From Azospirillum oleiclasticum (GTDB lineage Bacteria; Pseudomonadota; Alphaproteobacteria; Azospirillales; Azospirillaceae): a stretch of DNA of 64,000 nt. Shown in pieces: positions 16,766-28,581 of this stretch (positions are counted from its first letter, which is position 1; each line of letters opens with the position of its first letter). The position numbers and the translations under genes are program-made. The stretch spans positions 62,001 to 126,000 of the forward strand of contig NZ_JABFFR010000007.1 in the NCBI RefSeq assembly GCF_013423485.1, given 5' to 3'. The notes under the pieces were generated by a model, which was not told the DNA's origin, did not search any database, and worked only from the letters and a program-made list of their open reading frames with translations.

Positions 16766-17587
16766 TCAGCCGTACCGGCCGGTGATGTAGCCCTGGGTGC
16801 GCTCGTCACGCGGGTTGGTGAAGATTTCCTCGGTGTCGTCGCATTCCACCATGTCGCCCAGGTGGAAGAACGCGGTCTTCTGCGACACGCGCGCCGCCTG
16901 CTGCATGTTGTGGGTGACGATGACGATCGTGTAGTTCTCGCGCAGCTCGTCGATCAGCTCCTCGATGTGCGCGGTCGCGATGGGGTCGAGCGCCGAGCAG
17001 GGCTCGTCCATCAGGATCACGTCGGGGCTGACGGCGATGGCGCGGGCGATGCACAGCCGCTGCTGCTGGCCGCCGGACAGGCCGGTGCCGGGCTCGCGCA
17101 GCCGGTCCTTGACCTCGTTCCACAGGCCGGCCCGCTGCAGCGACTTCTGGACGACCTCGTCCATCTCGTCGCGGTGGGAGGCCATGCCGTGGATGCGCGG
17201 GCCGTAGGCGATGTTGTCGTAGATCGACTTGGGGAAGGGGTTCGGCTTCTGGAACACCATCCCGACGCGGGCGCGCAGCTGCACCGGGTCGATGTCGCGG
17301 CCGTAGATGTCGTCGCCGTCGATCGTCAGCCGGCCTTCGACACGGCAGTTCTCGATGGTGTCGTTCATCCGGTTCAGGCAGCGCAGGAAGGTGGACTTGC
17401 CGCAGCCGGACGGGCCGATCAGCGCCATCACCCGGTTTTCCTGGATGTCCAGGTTGATGCCCTTCAACGCCTGCTTGGCGCCGTAGAACACCTTGACGTC
17501 GCGGGCCTGCATCTTCACCGGCACGGCGGGAAGGGCGCTCGGGGCGTTCATGGTCGCTCCCATGCGGGATTGGGTTTGGGTGGTCAT
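16766..17587 (-). CDS. pstB: phosphate ABC transporter ATP-binding protein PstB
   Basis: 273 residues from ATG 17587, two bases after the pstA stop; an internal ATG at 17551 with GGGAG five bases upstream would give 261 residues, closer to the family norm, and may be the true start. Walker [10 protein letters not shown]-loop region [19 protein letters not shown] signature LSGGQQQR, Walker B VILMDEP and switch His in [10 protein letters not shown] are all present. It powers inner-membrane phosphate import through PstC and PstA. A far-upstream in-frame start at 17719 lies inside pstA and was rejected. Confidence 0.95.
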   Translation of the reverse strand: MTTQTQSRMGATMNAPSALPAVPVKMQARDVKVFYGAKQALKGINLDIQENRVMALIGPSGCGKSTFLRCLNRMNDTIENCRVEGRLTIDGDDIYGRDIDPVQLRARVGMVFQKPNPFPKSIYDNIAYGPRIHGMASHRDEMDEVVQKSLQRAGLWNEVKDRLREPGTGLSGGQQQRLCIARAIAVSPDVILMDEPCSALDPIATAHIEELIDELRENYTIVIVTHNMQQAARVSQKTAFFHLGDMVECDDTEEIFTNPRDERTQGYITGRYG

Positions 17588-17589
17588 GA

Positions 17590-18915
17590 CTACCAGCGCC
17601 TCTCGAATTTCTTGCGCAGGAAGACGGCCAGGCCGTTCATCAGAACGAGGAAGCCCAGCAGGATCATGATGGCGGCCGAGGTGCGCTCGGTGAAGGCGCG
17701 CTCCGGGCTGTCCGCCCACATGTAGATCTGCACCGGAAGCACCGTGGCGCTGTCGGTGAAGCCACCGGGAATGTCCACGATGAAGGCGACCATGCCGATC
17801 ATCAGCAGCGGCGCGGTCTCACCCAGCGCGTGCGCCATGCCGATGATGGTGCCGGTCAGGATGCCCGGCATCGCCAGCGGCAGCACATGGTGCAGAACCG
17901 TCTGGAGCGGCGAGGCACCGATGCCGAGTGCGGCCTCGCGGATCGAGGGCGGCACCGCCTTCAGCGCGGCGCGGGTGGCGATGATGATGATCGGCAGGGT
18001 CATCAGCGCCAGCACCACGCCGCCGACCACCGGGGCGGAGCGCGGCATGCCGAAGAAGTTGAGGAAGACCGCGAGACCCAGCAGACCGAAGACGATGGAC
18101 GGCACCGCGGCGAGGTTGTTGATGTTCACCTCGATCAGGTCGGTCCACCAGCGCTTCGGCGCGAACTCCTCCAGATAGATGGCGGCGGAGACGCCGATCG
18201 GCACAGCCAGCGCCATGGTGATCGCCAGCGTCATGAAGGAGCCGACGATGGCGCCCCAGATGCCGGCCAGCTCCGGCTCGCGGCTGTCGCCGGCGGTGAA
18301 CAGCGTGGTGTTGAACGACTTCTCGATGCTGTCCTTCGAGGCCAGCCGGTCGATGGCGGCCACCTGCACGTCGTTCACCCGGCGCTCCGTCTCCGCCACG
18401 TTGCGCGGGATGAAGCCCTTCATGAACTGGTCCACGTCGTCCGACGCGGTCAGCCACACGCGCTTGGTGGTGCCGACCAGCGACGGGTCGTCGCGCACCA
18501 TCATCGCCAGCTCGAACGGCGCGCCCGACGACAGCAGGTCGGACAGGGTGCGTCGGTCGGCGCGGCTGGTCGCCTCCGGGAAGACGGTACCGAGCGAGTC
18601 GCGGATCAGCTTGGCGTAGTTGGCCTGCGCCAGGACCTCCGGGTTGCGGGTGCCCTGCGGGTCGATCTCCGCCGCGTCGAAGGTGATGTCCAGCGCGATG
18701 CTGGTCTGCTGGAAGGCGGTGTAGCCTTGCGAGATGATGGAGCCGAGCAGCACCACGAGCATGAGCGAGGCGAGCCCGATGGCCGCCATGCCGGCATACT
18801 TGAAGCGCTGCTCCGCGGCGTAACGGCGGCGCAGGCGGGCGACGAACTCGTCGCTCTGATAGCGCGACCGGGCCGGAGAAACGGCACGCACGTCGGGATC
18901 CGCGAGCTCAGTCAT
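17590..18915 (-). CDS. pstA: phosphate ABC transporter permease PstA
   Basis: 441 residues, longer than the roughly 300-residue enterobacterial PstA. The extra length is an N-terminal periplasmic insert between the first transmembrane helix (about 37-60) and the permease core, a form common in alphaproteobacteria. The core carries the BPD-transporter coupling segment ([28 protein letters not shown], read around the EAA loop). It overlaps pstC by eight bases, indicating translational coupling, and is followed almost directly by pstB. Confidence 0.95.
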   Translation of the reverse strand: MTELADPDVRAVSPARSRYQSDEFVARLRRRYAAEQRFKYAGMAAIGLASLMLVVLLGSIISQGYTAFQQTSIALDITFDAAEIDPQGTRNPEVLAQANYAKLIRDSLGTVFPEATSRADRRTLSDLLSSGAPFELAMMVRDDPSLVGTTKRVWLTASDDVDQFMKGFIPRNVAETERRVNDVQVAAIDRLASKDSIEKSFNTTLFTAGDSREPELAGIWGAIVGSFMTLAITMALAVPIGVSAAIYLEEFAPKRWWTDLIEVNINNLAAVPSIVFGLLGLAVFLNFFGMPRSAPVVGGVVLALMTLPIIIIATRAALKAVPPSIREAALGIGASPLQTVLHHVLPLAMPGILTGTIIGMAHALGETAPLLMIGMVAFIVDIPGGFTDSATVLPVQIYMWADSPERAFTERTSAAIMILLGFLVLMNGLAVFLRKKFERRW

Positions 18916-20290
18916 ATTTCTCTCGGTACTTCTGGACCACCCGCAGGGCGATCATGTTGAGGGTCAGCGTCACGATGAAGAGCACCAGGCCGAGGCCGAA
19001 GGCCGACAGTGTCTTGGGGCTGTCGAACTCCTGGTCGCCGACCAGCAGCGTGGCGATCTGGGTGGTCACCGTGGTGACCGCCTCCAGCGGGTTGGCGGTG
19101 AGGTTGGCGGACAGGCCGGCCGCCATGGTGACGATCATCGTCTCGCCGATGGCGCGCGACACCGCCAGCATCACCGCGGCGACGATGCCGGGCAGCGCCG
19201 CCGGCATGACCACCAGCTTGATGGTCTCCGACTTGGTGGCGCCCAGCCCGTAGGAGCCGTCGCGCAGTGACTGCGGCACGGCGTTGATGACGTCGTCCGA
19301 CAGCGAGCTGACGAAGGGAATGATCATCACCCCCATCACCACGCCGGCCGCGAGCGCCGATTCCGACGAGACGTCGAGCCCGACCGCGTCGCCGATCCGG
19401 CGCACGAAGGGCGCCATGGTCAGCGCGGCGAAGAAGCCGTAGACGACCGTGGGGATGCCGGCCAACACCTCCAGGATCGGCTTCAGCGCCGTGCGCATCC
19501 GGGGCGTGGCGTATTCGGACATGAAGATGGCGGCCATCAGCCCGACCGGGACCGCCACCAGCATGGCGATCACCGTGATCAGCAGTGTGCCGGCGAACAG
19601 CGGCACCGCACCGAAGGAGCCGGACGAGCCCACCTGGTCCGCCCGGATCGCCATCTGCGGGCTCCAGTGCAGCCCGAACAGGAACTCCAGCGGGTTGACC
19701 GCCATGAAGAAGCGGGCCGCCTCGAACACCAGCGACAGGACGATGCCGACGGTGGTGAGGATGGCGACCAGGGAGCAGCCGATCAGAACGATGTTGATCA
19801 CCCGCTCGACCTGGTTGCGCGCCCGCATCCGCGGGGAAATCCGTTCGCGGGCGTACCACAGGCCGGCGACCGCGAGGGCCGAGCCGAACCCGAGCACCGC
19901 CCAGTCGCCGAGCTGGCGCAGGGCGTTGTAGTGCTCGGCCCCGGCCACGACCGCCGGGTCCGGCTGACGGCCGGTGTTGAGGCCGTGCGCGAGGTTGAGA
20001 AGGTCGGCCTTGAGCAACGCGATGCCCTGGGCATCGACGGAGGTCAGGCGGTCGGGAAGTCCGGCCAGCACCATCTGCATGACCAGCCAGCCCTCGGACA
20101 CGCCCCAGGCGACGAAGAGGAGGAAGGCGGGAAGCCCCGCCCACAGGGCGACGTACGCGCCGTAATAGGCCGGCACGGAGTGGAGCTGCACGATGCGGCC
20201 GCCCACCGCGTTCGCCGCCCTGGAGCGGCCGAGGTGGTAGCCCACCACCGCGAGGACCGCCAACACCACCAGGAGAACCGTGAGCTGCAT
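18908..20290 (-). CDS. pstC: phosphate ABC transporter permease PstC
   Basis: About 460 residues from ATG 20290 (an in-frame GTG at 20296 is an alternative). Also longer than enterobacterial PstC because of an extra N-terminal membrane/periplasmic part (first helix about 3-15, second about 45-75). The permease core begins near 150, with the EAA-type loop around LRDGSYGLGATKSETIKLVVMPAALPGIV. Together with PstA it forms the inner-membrane channel. It is separated from pstS by an 87-base gap containing a long hairpin that may lower expression relative to pstS. Confidence 0.95.
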   Translation of the reverse strand: MQLTVLLVVLAVLAVVGYHLGRSRAANAVGGRIVQLHSVPAYYGAYVALWAGLPAFLLFVAWGVSEGWLVMQMVLAGLPDRLTSVDAQGIALLKADLLNLAHGLNTGRQPDPAVVAGAEHYNALRQLGDWAVLGFGSALAVAGLWYARERISPRMRARNQVERVINIVLIGCSLVAILTTVGIVLSLVFEAARFFMAVNPLEFLFGLHWSPQMAIRADQVGSSGSFGAVPLFAGTLLITVIAMLVAVPVGLMAAIFMSEYATPRMRTALKPILEVLAGIPTVVYGFFAALTMAPFVRRIGDAVGLDVSSESALAAGVVMGVMIIPFVSSLSDDVINAVPQSLRDGSYGLGATKSETIKLVVMPAALPGIVAAVMLAVSRAIGETMIVTMAAGLSANLTANPLEAVTTVTTQIATLLVGDQEFDSPKTLSAFGLGLVLFIVTLTLNMIALRVVQKYREKYD

Positions 20291-20328
20291 GCACACCCGC
20301 CACGATAACGGTCGGAAGGAGAAGCGGT

Positions 20329-20368
20329 CGGCCGCACCGCCCCCGGGTGGCCGGGGGCGGTGCGGCCG
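20329..20368 (-). terminator. strong hairpin between pstS and pstC (attenuator-like)
   Basis: A perfect 16-base stem (20329-20344 with 20353-20368) around an 8-base loop, ten bases after the pstS stop on the minus strand. There is no long U-tract. Such a stem after a binding-protein gene commonly reduces read-through or protects the upstream message, giving more PstS than permease. Confidence 0.65.
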
Positions 20369-20377
20369 ATCCGGGTA

Positions 20378-21421
20378 TCAGAGCTTCAGCGGGGAGAGGT
20401 TCACCGCCGACACGCGGGCCGCGTCGCGGTCCGCCTTCGGCAGGGCGATCAGGCCCTTGTCGGCCAGATAGCCTTCCTCGCCCATGGCGCGCTCGGAGGT
20501 GTACTCGCCGATCAGTTCGCGGATGCCGGGGATCACGCCGACATGCGCGTTCTTGACGTACACGTAGAGCGAGCGCGACACCGGGTACTTGCCCGACGAG
20601 ATGAGCTCGTAGCTGGGAACGACGGTGTCGACCTTCGCCGCCTGCAGCTTGTCCTTGTTCTGGTCGAGGAAGCTGTAGCCGAACACGCCGAAGGCCTCGG
20701 GGTTGGCGCCCAGCTTCTGGACGATCAGGTTGTCGTTCTCGCCGGCCTCGACATAGGCGCCGTCCTCACGGATCGACAGGCAGGCCTTGGAACGCGCCTT
20801 CTCGTCGGTCAGGATCGCGGCGACCTCCTTCACCTGGTGGCAGCCGCCTTCCATCATCAGCTCGTTGAAGGCGTCGCGGGTGCCGGAGGTCGGGGGCGGG
20901 CCCAGAACCTCGATGTCATAGTTCGGCAGGCTCGGGTCGACGTCCGACCACTTCTTGTAGGGGTTGGCGACCATCTTGCCGTTGACCGGAACTTCCTTCG
21001 CCAGCGCCTTCCAGACCTGGGCGCGGGTGAAGTCGTAGTGCTTGGCGGCCTTGGAGCTGGCCATCACGATGCCGTCGAAGCCGATCTTCAGCTCGGTGAT
21101 CTCGGCCACGCCGTTGGCGGCGCACTGATCGACTTCCGACTTCTTGATGCGGCGCGAGGCGTTGGCGATGTCCGGGTGCTGCGGGCCGACGCCGCCGCAG
21201 AACAGCTTCAGGCCGCCGCCGGTGCCGGTCGATTCGACGACCGGGGTCTTGAACTTGCCGGTCTTGCCGAAGGCTTCGGCAACCGCGGTGGTGAAGGGGA
21301 ACACGGTCGAGGAACCGACGGCACGGATCTGATCACGCGACTGGGCGTTGGCAACGCCGGCGGCGCCGATGGTGAGTGCCGCGACCGCGGCGGCGGTCAG
21401 GGCGAGCGTCGTGGTCTTCAC
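20378..21421 (-). CDS. pstS: periplasmic phosphate-binding protein PstS
   Basis: 347 residues with a Sec signal peptide (KTTTLALTAAAVAALTIGAAGVANA, cleavage near 26). The phosphate-binding start of the mature protein is IRAVGSSTVFPFTTAVAE, and TSGTRDAFNELMMEGGC contains the second phosphate-contacting loop. It belongs to the longer alphaproteobacterial PstS type. First gene after the Pho box and therefore the likely most phosphate-regulated gene of the cluster. Confidence 0.95.
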   Translation of the reverse strand: MKTTTLALTAAAVAALTIGAAGVANAQSRDQIRAVGSSTVFPFTTAVAEAFGKTGKFKTPVVESTGTGGGLKLFCGGVGPQHPDIANASRRIKKSEVDQCAANGVAEITELKIGFDGIVMASSKAAKHYDFTRAQVWKALAKEVPVNGKMVANPYKKWSDVDPSLPNYDIEVLGPPPTSGTRDAFNELMMEGGCHQVKEVAAILTDEKARSKACLSIREDGAYVEAGENDNLIVQKLGANPEAFGVFGYSFLDQNKDKLQAAKVDTVVPSYELISSGKYPVSRSLYVYVKNAHVGVIPGIRELIGEYTSERAMGEEGYLADKGLIALPKADRDAARVSAVNLSPLKL

Positions 21422-21536
21422 GGTGATCCCTCCGGTGTGGAACAGGCATGTTTCGGTGGCCGGGCGGGGTAGCCCGCGCGCCCGGCCGACGGCCGTTCGG
21501 GGCGCAGCCGGACACTAGCCACCGACGGAGTCCGAT

Positions 21537-21567
21537 TGATTACCGATGGATGACACTTTGATGACAC
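21537..21567 (-). promoter_or_regulatory. Pho box and candidate -10 upstream of pstS
   Basis: On the minus strand GTGTCAT (21567-21561), CAAA, GTGTCAT (21556-21550) form two identical 7-base repeats with a 4-base spacer, the classic PhoB-binding arrangement. TAATCA (21542-21537) follows as a possible -10. A weaker half-site, GTGTCGT (21582-21576), lies upstream with an irregular 8-base gap. Confidence 0.8.
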
Positions 21568-21712
21568 ACCGTTCGACGACACACCGCACCTCCGGCCCGG
21601 TCCGCTTCGAGAAACACCCGAACCAACCTGGAATCAAGACGCCGATGGACGCAGCGGACCCGCTGCCGTCACATGGACGGGCGCGGTGCGTCCACACCCA
21701 CGCCAGGTGCAC

Positions 21713-23140
21713 TCAGGCGGCGGCACCGCCGGGTTGCGGGCGGACTTGGCCGTCGGTCCCGGCCGCTTCCACGGCGACGGGCAGATAGACGGTGAAGGTG
21801 CTGCCCTCCCCCACCTTGCTTTCGATGGTCAGACGGCCGCGGTGGCGGTTCAGGATGTGCTTGACGATGGCCAGCCCCAGCCCGGTGCCGCCCAGCGCGC
21901 GCGAGCGGGCGGCGTCCACCCGGTAGAAGCGTTCGGTCAGCCGCGGCAGGTGGGTGCGGGCGATGCCCTCCCCCTGGTCGGCCACCGCCACCGCCACCAT
22001 GCGTCCGGCGCCCACCGCCGTGCCGTCGGTGACCGACACGGTGACCGCCACCTCCGTCTGCTCGCGGGTGTATTTGATGGCGTTGCTGACGAGGTTCTGG
22101 AAGACCTGGGCCAGCTGGTCCTCGTCGCCGACCACCGGCGGCACCCCTGGCGGGGCGGACAGGGTGAGGCGGATGCGCCGTGCGGCGGCCTTCAGCTCGT
22201 GGGCGGCGATGACGCCGCGCAGGCTGTCCACCGCATCGACGCGCCCGTCGGGGGGCATGTGCTCGTCCAGCTCGATGCGCGACAGCGACAGCAGGTCGCC
22301 GACCAGCCGCGTCATGCGGCTGGCCTGCTCGTGCATGATCGACAGGAACCGGTCGCGCGCGTCCGCGTCATCGCGGGCCGGGCCGCGCAGCGTCTCGATG
22401 AAGCCGAGCAGGGTGGACAGCGGGGTGCGCAGCTCGTGGCTGGCGTTGGCGACGAAATCGGCGCGCATCTGCTCCGACCGGCGCAGCGCCGTGATCTCGT
22501 GCAGCGTCAGGATGACCATGCGCGCCGCCGCCGGCGCGGAGCGGCTGTTCTGGAAGGGCTTCACCCGCACCTCGAACACCCGCTCCACCGGCACCGGGAC
22601 TGTGAAATCGACGCTGCGCGAGGCGCCGCCGGCGAGCACGGCATCGACCGCCGCCAGCACGTCGGGGTTTCGCAGCGACGCCGCCAGATCGCGGCCCGCC
22701 GCCTTCTCGCCGAACAGGCCGCGGGCCGCGCGGTTGGCGCTGACCACCTGCCGGTCGCCGGCGACCAGCATCAGCGGGTCGTGCATCGCCTCGATGATCG
22801 AGTCGCTGGTCTCCCGCTGCACCTGCGCCTGCGCGCCGCTCTCCGCCAGCCCGCGGTGCAGGGCGGCCACCGCCACCGCCAGACGCCGCTGCACACCGGG
22901 TCCGGTGTCGGGGAGCGGTTGGGGCCGCGGCCCCGCCAGCGCCTCGACATAGGCGACGACCGTCTCCAGATCGCGCTCGCGCGCCCAGGCCGCGCGCAGC
23001 GCCGCGGCCAGGACCAGCAGACCGGTGGTGCCGGCCACCGTGGCGAGCCCCGGCGCCTTGGCCAGGAACATGCCGAGCGACAGTGCGGCCAGGGCGGCGG
23101 CGGCCGCGATCCGGTTGGGAAGGGAGACGCCGGGTGTCAT
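21713..23140 (-). CDS. phoR: phosphate regulon sensor histidine kinase PhoR
   Basis: About 475 residues from ATG 23140 (MTPGVSLPNR...); an ATG 48 bases upstream adds a non-hydrophobic leader and is less likely. Two N-terminal membrane helices (about 7-24 and 30-48), a PAS domain (IIEAMHDPLMLVAGDRQVVSANRAAR), the phospho-acceptor His in NASHELRTPLS near residue 236, and an ATPase domain with N box (LVSNAIKYT), G1 (VADQGEGI) and G2 (GGTGLGLAIVKHI). It lies directly upstream of pstS in the same direction, with the Pho box between. Identity is inferred from domain order plus location. Confidence 0.92.
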   Translation of the reverse strand: MTPGVSLPNRIAAAAALAALSLGMFLAKAPGLATVAGTTGLLVLAAALRAAWARERDLETVVAYVEALAGPRPQPLPDTGPGVQRRLAVAVAALHRGLAESGAQAQVQRETSDSIIEAMHDPLMLVAGDRQVVSANRAARGLFGEKAAGRDLAASLRNPDVLAAVDAVLAGGASRSVDFTVPVPVERVFEVRVKPFQNSRSAPAAARMVILTLHEITALRRSEQMRADFVANASHELRTPLSTLLGFIETLRGPARDDADARDRFLSIMHEQASRMTRLVGDLLSLSRIELDEHMPPDGRVDAVDSLRGVIAAHELKAAARRIRLTLSAPPGVPPVVGDEDQLAQVFQNLVSNAIKYTREQTEVAVTVSVTDGTAVGAGRMVAVAVADQGEGIARTHLPRLTERFYRVDAARSRALGGTGLGLAIVKHILNRHRGRLTIESKVGEGSTFTVYLPVAVEAAGTDGQVRPQPGGAAA

Positions 23141-23219
23141 CGCGCAAGGTCGGGTGGTGGCGGCGGCAAGGTGGCGCCATCCATACACGACTTCACGCCC
23201 GGCGGCTCCCCCCTTCCGT

Positions 23220-25493
<2,274 letters not shown>

Positions 25494-25856
25494 GGAGCTC
25501 GTGTCCTCGGAGTTCTTTTCTTTCAAGACAGCAGGTCGTACAGCAATGCTCGGACCCGTTTTGGGAACGGGATGGTAGCGATGTTGCGACGTTCGCGCCA
25601 GCGGCGCATGCTGTGGCGGAAGACACCGCTGATGGACGCTCCGACACGGGTGTGATGCGCGTCACAGCGTCGCAGGCCGGATTACGGCACTGTCATGAAC
25701 AGCGCGGTACCGGCGGGCGCGGGACGCTTGCCGGACGGGCGAAACACTCCACCTCCCATCATCATCCAAGAATGTCCACCGGGCACCGGCCCCAAGGCAC
25801 CCGCGCCGTCGGCGCGTGCCCGGCCGCCCACGGTGGCGCAGGGTTCCGGAGGCATC
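25494..25856. other. 363-bp divergent intergenic region (maeB / iorA)
   Basis: No gene is supported. It holds a CRP-type palindrome at 25651-25666 and a short CCCGTT/AACGGG stem near 25558-25574. In-frame codons continue upstream of iorA to 25695, but they lack family similarity and a ribosome site. Confidence 0.6.
25651..25666. promoter_or_regulatory. CRP-type palindrome TGTGA-N6-TCACA
   Basis: TGTGA (25651-25655), six bases, TCACA (25662-25666): a perfect inverted repeat matching the cAMP receptor protein half-sites. It lies about 158 bases upstream of the malic enzyme start and about 190 bases upstream of iorA. Confidence 0.5.
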
Positions 25857-26327
25857 ATGTCCGTCACTTTCGAATTGAACGGCCGCAACGTGTCGCTGGA
25901 TGTCGATCCCGACATGCCGCTGCTGTGGGCCATCCGCGAGTCCGCCGGCCTGACCGGCACCAAGTTCGGCTGCGGCGCCGCCCTCTGCGGCGCCTGCACG
26001 GTGCATGTGGACGGGGAGCCGACGCGCTCCTGCTCCGTCCCCGTCGGCGCCGTCGCCGGCCAGCGCGTCACCACCGTCGAGGGTCTGGAGACCGGCGGCA
26101 ACAAGGCGGCCAAGGCCGTGCAGGCGGCGTGGCAGGCGCTCGACGTCGTGCAGTGCGGCTACTGCCAGTCGGGCCAGATCATGTCGGCCACGGCGCTGCT
26201 GAGCGCCAAACCCAGGCCGACCGATGCCGACATCGACGAGGCGATGAGCGGCAATCTCTGCCGCTGCGCCACCTATGTGCGCATCCGCGCCGCGATCCAC
26301 GACGCCGCCCGCCGGATGGAGGCCTGA
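25857..26327 (+). CDS. iorA: (2Fe-2S) small subunit of xanthine dehydrogenase-family hydroxylase (isoquinoline 1-oxidoreductase alpha type)
   Basis: 156 residues. The plant-type 2Fe-2S cluster is bound by Cys39, Cys44, Cys47 and Cys59 ([11 protein letters not shown]...RSC); the second, helical cluster by Cys100, Cys103, Cys135 and Cys137 (CGYC...CRC). This is the electron-transfer subunit of a two-subunit molybdenum hydroxylase. ATG 25857 gives the standard N-terminus ([10 protein letters not shown]). The large subunit starts three bases after the stop. No FAD subunit gene is adjacent, which is normal for the IorAB type. The true substrate is not predictable; aldehydes or N-heterocycles are both possible. 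Confidence 0.9.
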   Translation: MSVTFELNGRNVSLDVDPDMPLLWAIRESAGLTGTKFGCGAALCGACTVHVDGEPTRSCSVPVGAVAGQRVTTVEGLETGGNKAAKAVQAAWQALDVVQCGYCQSGQIMSATALLSAKPRPTDADIDEAMSGNLCRCATYVRIRAAIHDAARRMEA

Positions 26328-26330
26328 GCC

Positions 26331-28538
26331 ATGATTCCCGGTTTCCGCAACGAGCGTCCCCGCACCGAACTTCCCGCGGCCAGCCGGCGCGACGTGCTGC
26401 GCGGCGGCCTTCTGGCCGGCGCCGGCCTGCTGATCGGCTTCACCCTGCCCGCGCGCGGCCCCGCCCCCGCCGTGGCGGCGACCGCCGCGGCCGGCGACGC
26501 CGTGATGCCCAACGCCTTCGTCCGCATCGCCCCGGACAACACCGTCACCGTGCTGATCAAGCATCTGGAGATGGGCCAGGGCGTCACCACCGGCCTGACC
26601 ACCATCCTGGCGGAGGAGCTGGACGCCGACTGGGCGCAGATGCGCGCCGAGCACGCCCCGGTGGACACGGCCAAATACGCCAACCTGCTGTTCGGCATCC
26701 AGGGCACCGGCGGCAGCACCGCCGTCGCCAACAGCTGGGAGCAGCTCCGCAAGGCCGGCGCCTCGGCCCGCGCCATGCTGGTCGCCGCGGCGGCGGAGCG
26801 TTGGAAGGTCCCGGCGTCCGAGATCACGGTGTCCAAGGGCGTCGTCTCCCACGCCGCCAGCAACCGCAGCGCCCGCTTCGGCGAGCTGGCCGAGGCCGCG
26901 GCGAAACAGACCCCGCCGACTGACCTAAAGCTGAAGGACCAGGGCGCCTTCACCCTGATCGGCCAGCGCCTGCCGCGGCTGGACAGCGTCGCCAAGACCA
27001 CCGGCCGCGCGCAGTTCGGCATGGATGTCGCCCTGCCCGACGCGCTGGTCGCGGTGGTCGCCCGCCCCACCCGATTCGGGGCCACCGTCGCCTCCTTCGA
27101 CGCCACCGCGGCCAAGGCGGTGCCGGGCGTGGTCGACGTGGTCGCCATCCCGCAGGGCGTGGCGGTGCTCGCCAAGGGCATGTGGGCGGCGACCCGCGGG
27201 CGTGAGGCGCTGACCGTCCGCTGGGACGAATCGAAGGCCGAGACCCGGAGCAGCGACGCCATCCTGGCCGAGTACCGCAAGCTGGCGGCGACGCCGGGTG
27301 CCGTGGCCGACAAGGCCGGCGACGCGGCGGCGGCGCTGGCCGGGGCGGCCAAGGTGCTGACCGCCGAGTTCGACTTCCCCTACCTCGCCCACGCGCCGAT
27401 GGAGCCGTTGAACTGCACGGTGAAGCTGGCGCCGGACGGGATGGAGATCTGGACCGGCTGCCAGTTCCAGACCGTGGACCAGGCCAACGCCGCCCGCGTC
27501 GCCGGGCTGAAGCCGGAGCAGGTGCGCATCCACACGCTCTACGCCGGCGGCAGCTTCGGCCGGCGGGCCACCACCAACTCCGACTTCATCGTCGAGGCGG
27601 TCGCCATCGCCAAGGCGACCGGCGGCAAGGCACCGGTCAAACTGATCTGGACGCGCGAGGACGATGTCCGCGGCGGCTATTACCGGCCGATGTACCACCA
27701 CGCCCTGTCGGCGGGGCTGGACGCCGCCGGCAATCTGGTGGGCTGGCGGCACCGCATCGTCGGCCAGTCGATCCTGACCGGCACGCCGTTCGAAGCGATG
27801 ATGGTGAAGGACGGCGTCGACGCCACCTCGGTGGAGGGCGCCAACAACCTGCCCTACGCCATCCCCAACCGCTCGGTCGAGCTGCACACGGTCAAGAGCC
27901 CGGTGCCCGTGCTGTGGTGGCGCTCGGTCGGCAGCACCCACACCGCGTTCGCGGTGGAAACCTTCCTGGACGAGCTGGCACACGCCGCCGGCAAGGACCC
28001 GGTGGCGTTCCGCCGCGCCATGCTGGCCGGGGAGCCGCGCCACCGCGCCGTGCTCGACCTGGTGGCGGAAAAGGCGGGCTGGGGCACACCGCTGCCCCAG
28101 GGCCGCGCCCGCGGCGTCGCCCTGCACGAGTCCTTCCACAGCTTCGTCGCCCAGGTGGCGGAGGTGAGCCTGGACAAGGACGGGCGGGTGCGGGTCGACC
28201 GCGTGGTCTGCGCCGTGGACTGCGGCGTGCCGGTCAACCCCGACGTCATCCGCGCCCAGATGGAGGGCGGCATCGGCTTCGGCCTCGGCGCGATCATGGC
28301 CGAACAGGTGACGCTGACCGAGGGCCGCGTGGACCAGTCGAACTTCCACGACTACACGCCGCTGCGCATCGACCGCATGCCGACGGTGGAGGTCCACATC
28401 GTGCCGTCCACCGCGGCCCCCACCGGCGTCGGCGAGCCCGGCGTGCCGCCGGTCGGCCCGGCCGTCGCCAACGCCGTCTTCGCACTGACCGGGCGCCGGG
28501 TGCGGGCGCTGCCCTTCGCGAAGGAGCTGTCGGTCTGA
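26331..28538 (+). CDS. iorB: molybdopterin-binding large subunit of xanthine dehydrogenase-family hydroxylase (isoquinoline 1-oxidoreductase beta type)
   Basis: 735 residues with a twin-arginine signal ([17 protein letters not shown], residues about 18-34), so the folded Mo enzyme is probably exported with its small subunit riding along. The IorB hallmark [22 protein letters not shown] is at about 57, and Mo-cofactor loops include GTGGSTAV and GGSFGRRA. The catalytic Glu is expected in GVGEPG near residue 701. It is cotranscribed with the 2Fe-2S subunit. A hairpin terminator follows the stop. It would take electrons from a periplasmic substrate to an unknown acceptor; no cytochrome gene is adjacent. 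Confidence 0.9.
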   Translation: MIPGFRNERPRTELPAASRRDVLRGGLLAGAGLLIGFTLPARGPAPAVAATAAAGDAVMPNAFVRIAPDNTVTVLIKHLEMGQGVTTGLTTILAEELDADWAQMRAEHAPVDTAKYANLLFGIQGTGGSTAVANSWEQLRKAGASARAMLVAAAAERWKVPASEITVSKGVVSHAASNRSARFGELAEAAAKQTPPTDLKLKDQGAFTLIGQRLPRLDSVAKTTGRAQFGMDVALPDALVAVVARPTRFGATVASFDATAAKAVPGVVDVVAIPQGVAVLAKGMWAATRGREALTVRWDESKAETRSSDAILAEYRKLAATPGAVADKAGDAAAALAGAAKVLTAEFDFPYLAHAPMEPLNCTVKLAPDGMEIWTGCQFQTVDQANAARVAGLKPEQVRIHTLYAGGSFGRRATTNSDFIVEAVAIAKATGGKAPVKLIWTREDDVRGGYYRPMYHHALSAGLDAAGNLVGWRHRIVGQSILTGTPFEAMMVKDGVDATSVEGANNLPYAIPNRSVELHTVKSPVPVLWWRSVGSTHTAFAVETFLDELAHAAGKDPVAFRRAMLAGEPRHRAVLDLVAEKAGWGTPLPQGRARGVALHESFHSFVAQVAEVSLDKDGRVRVDRVVCAVDCGVPVNPDVIRAQMEGGIGFGLGAIMAEQVTLTEGRVDQSNFHDYTPLRIDRMPTVEVHIVPSTAAPTGVGEPGVPPVGPAVANAVFALTGRRVRALPFAKELSV

Positions 28539-28548
28539 CAAGGAGGCT

Positions 28549-28575
28549 GCGGGGTGGCCGTGGCGGCCACCCCGC
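28549..28575. terminator. bidirectional terminator between iorB and the creatininase-family gene
   Basis: Perfect 12-base stem (28549-28560 with 28564-28575) and a TGG loop, located between two convergent genes with only 43 bases between their stops. It can serve both strands. Confidence 0.7.
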
Positions 28576-28581
28576 GGGCCG

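Noticed and set aside
25695..25856. N-terminal extension of the 2Fe-2S subunit
   Set aside because: Pro/Gly-rich lead with no signal; the family starts at MSVTFELNG.
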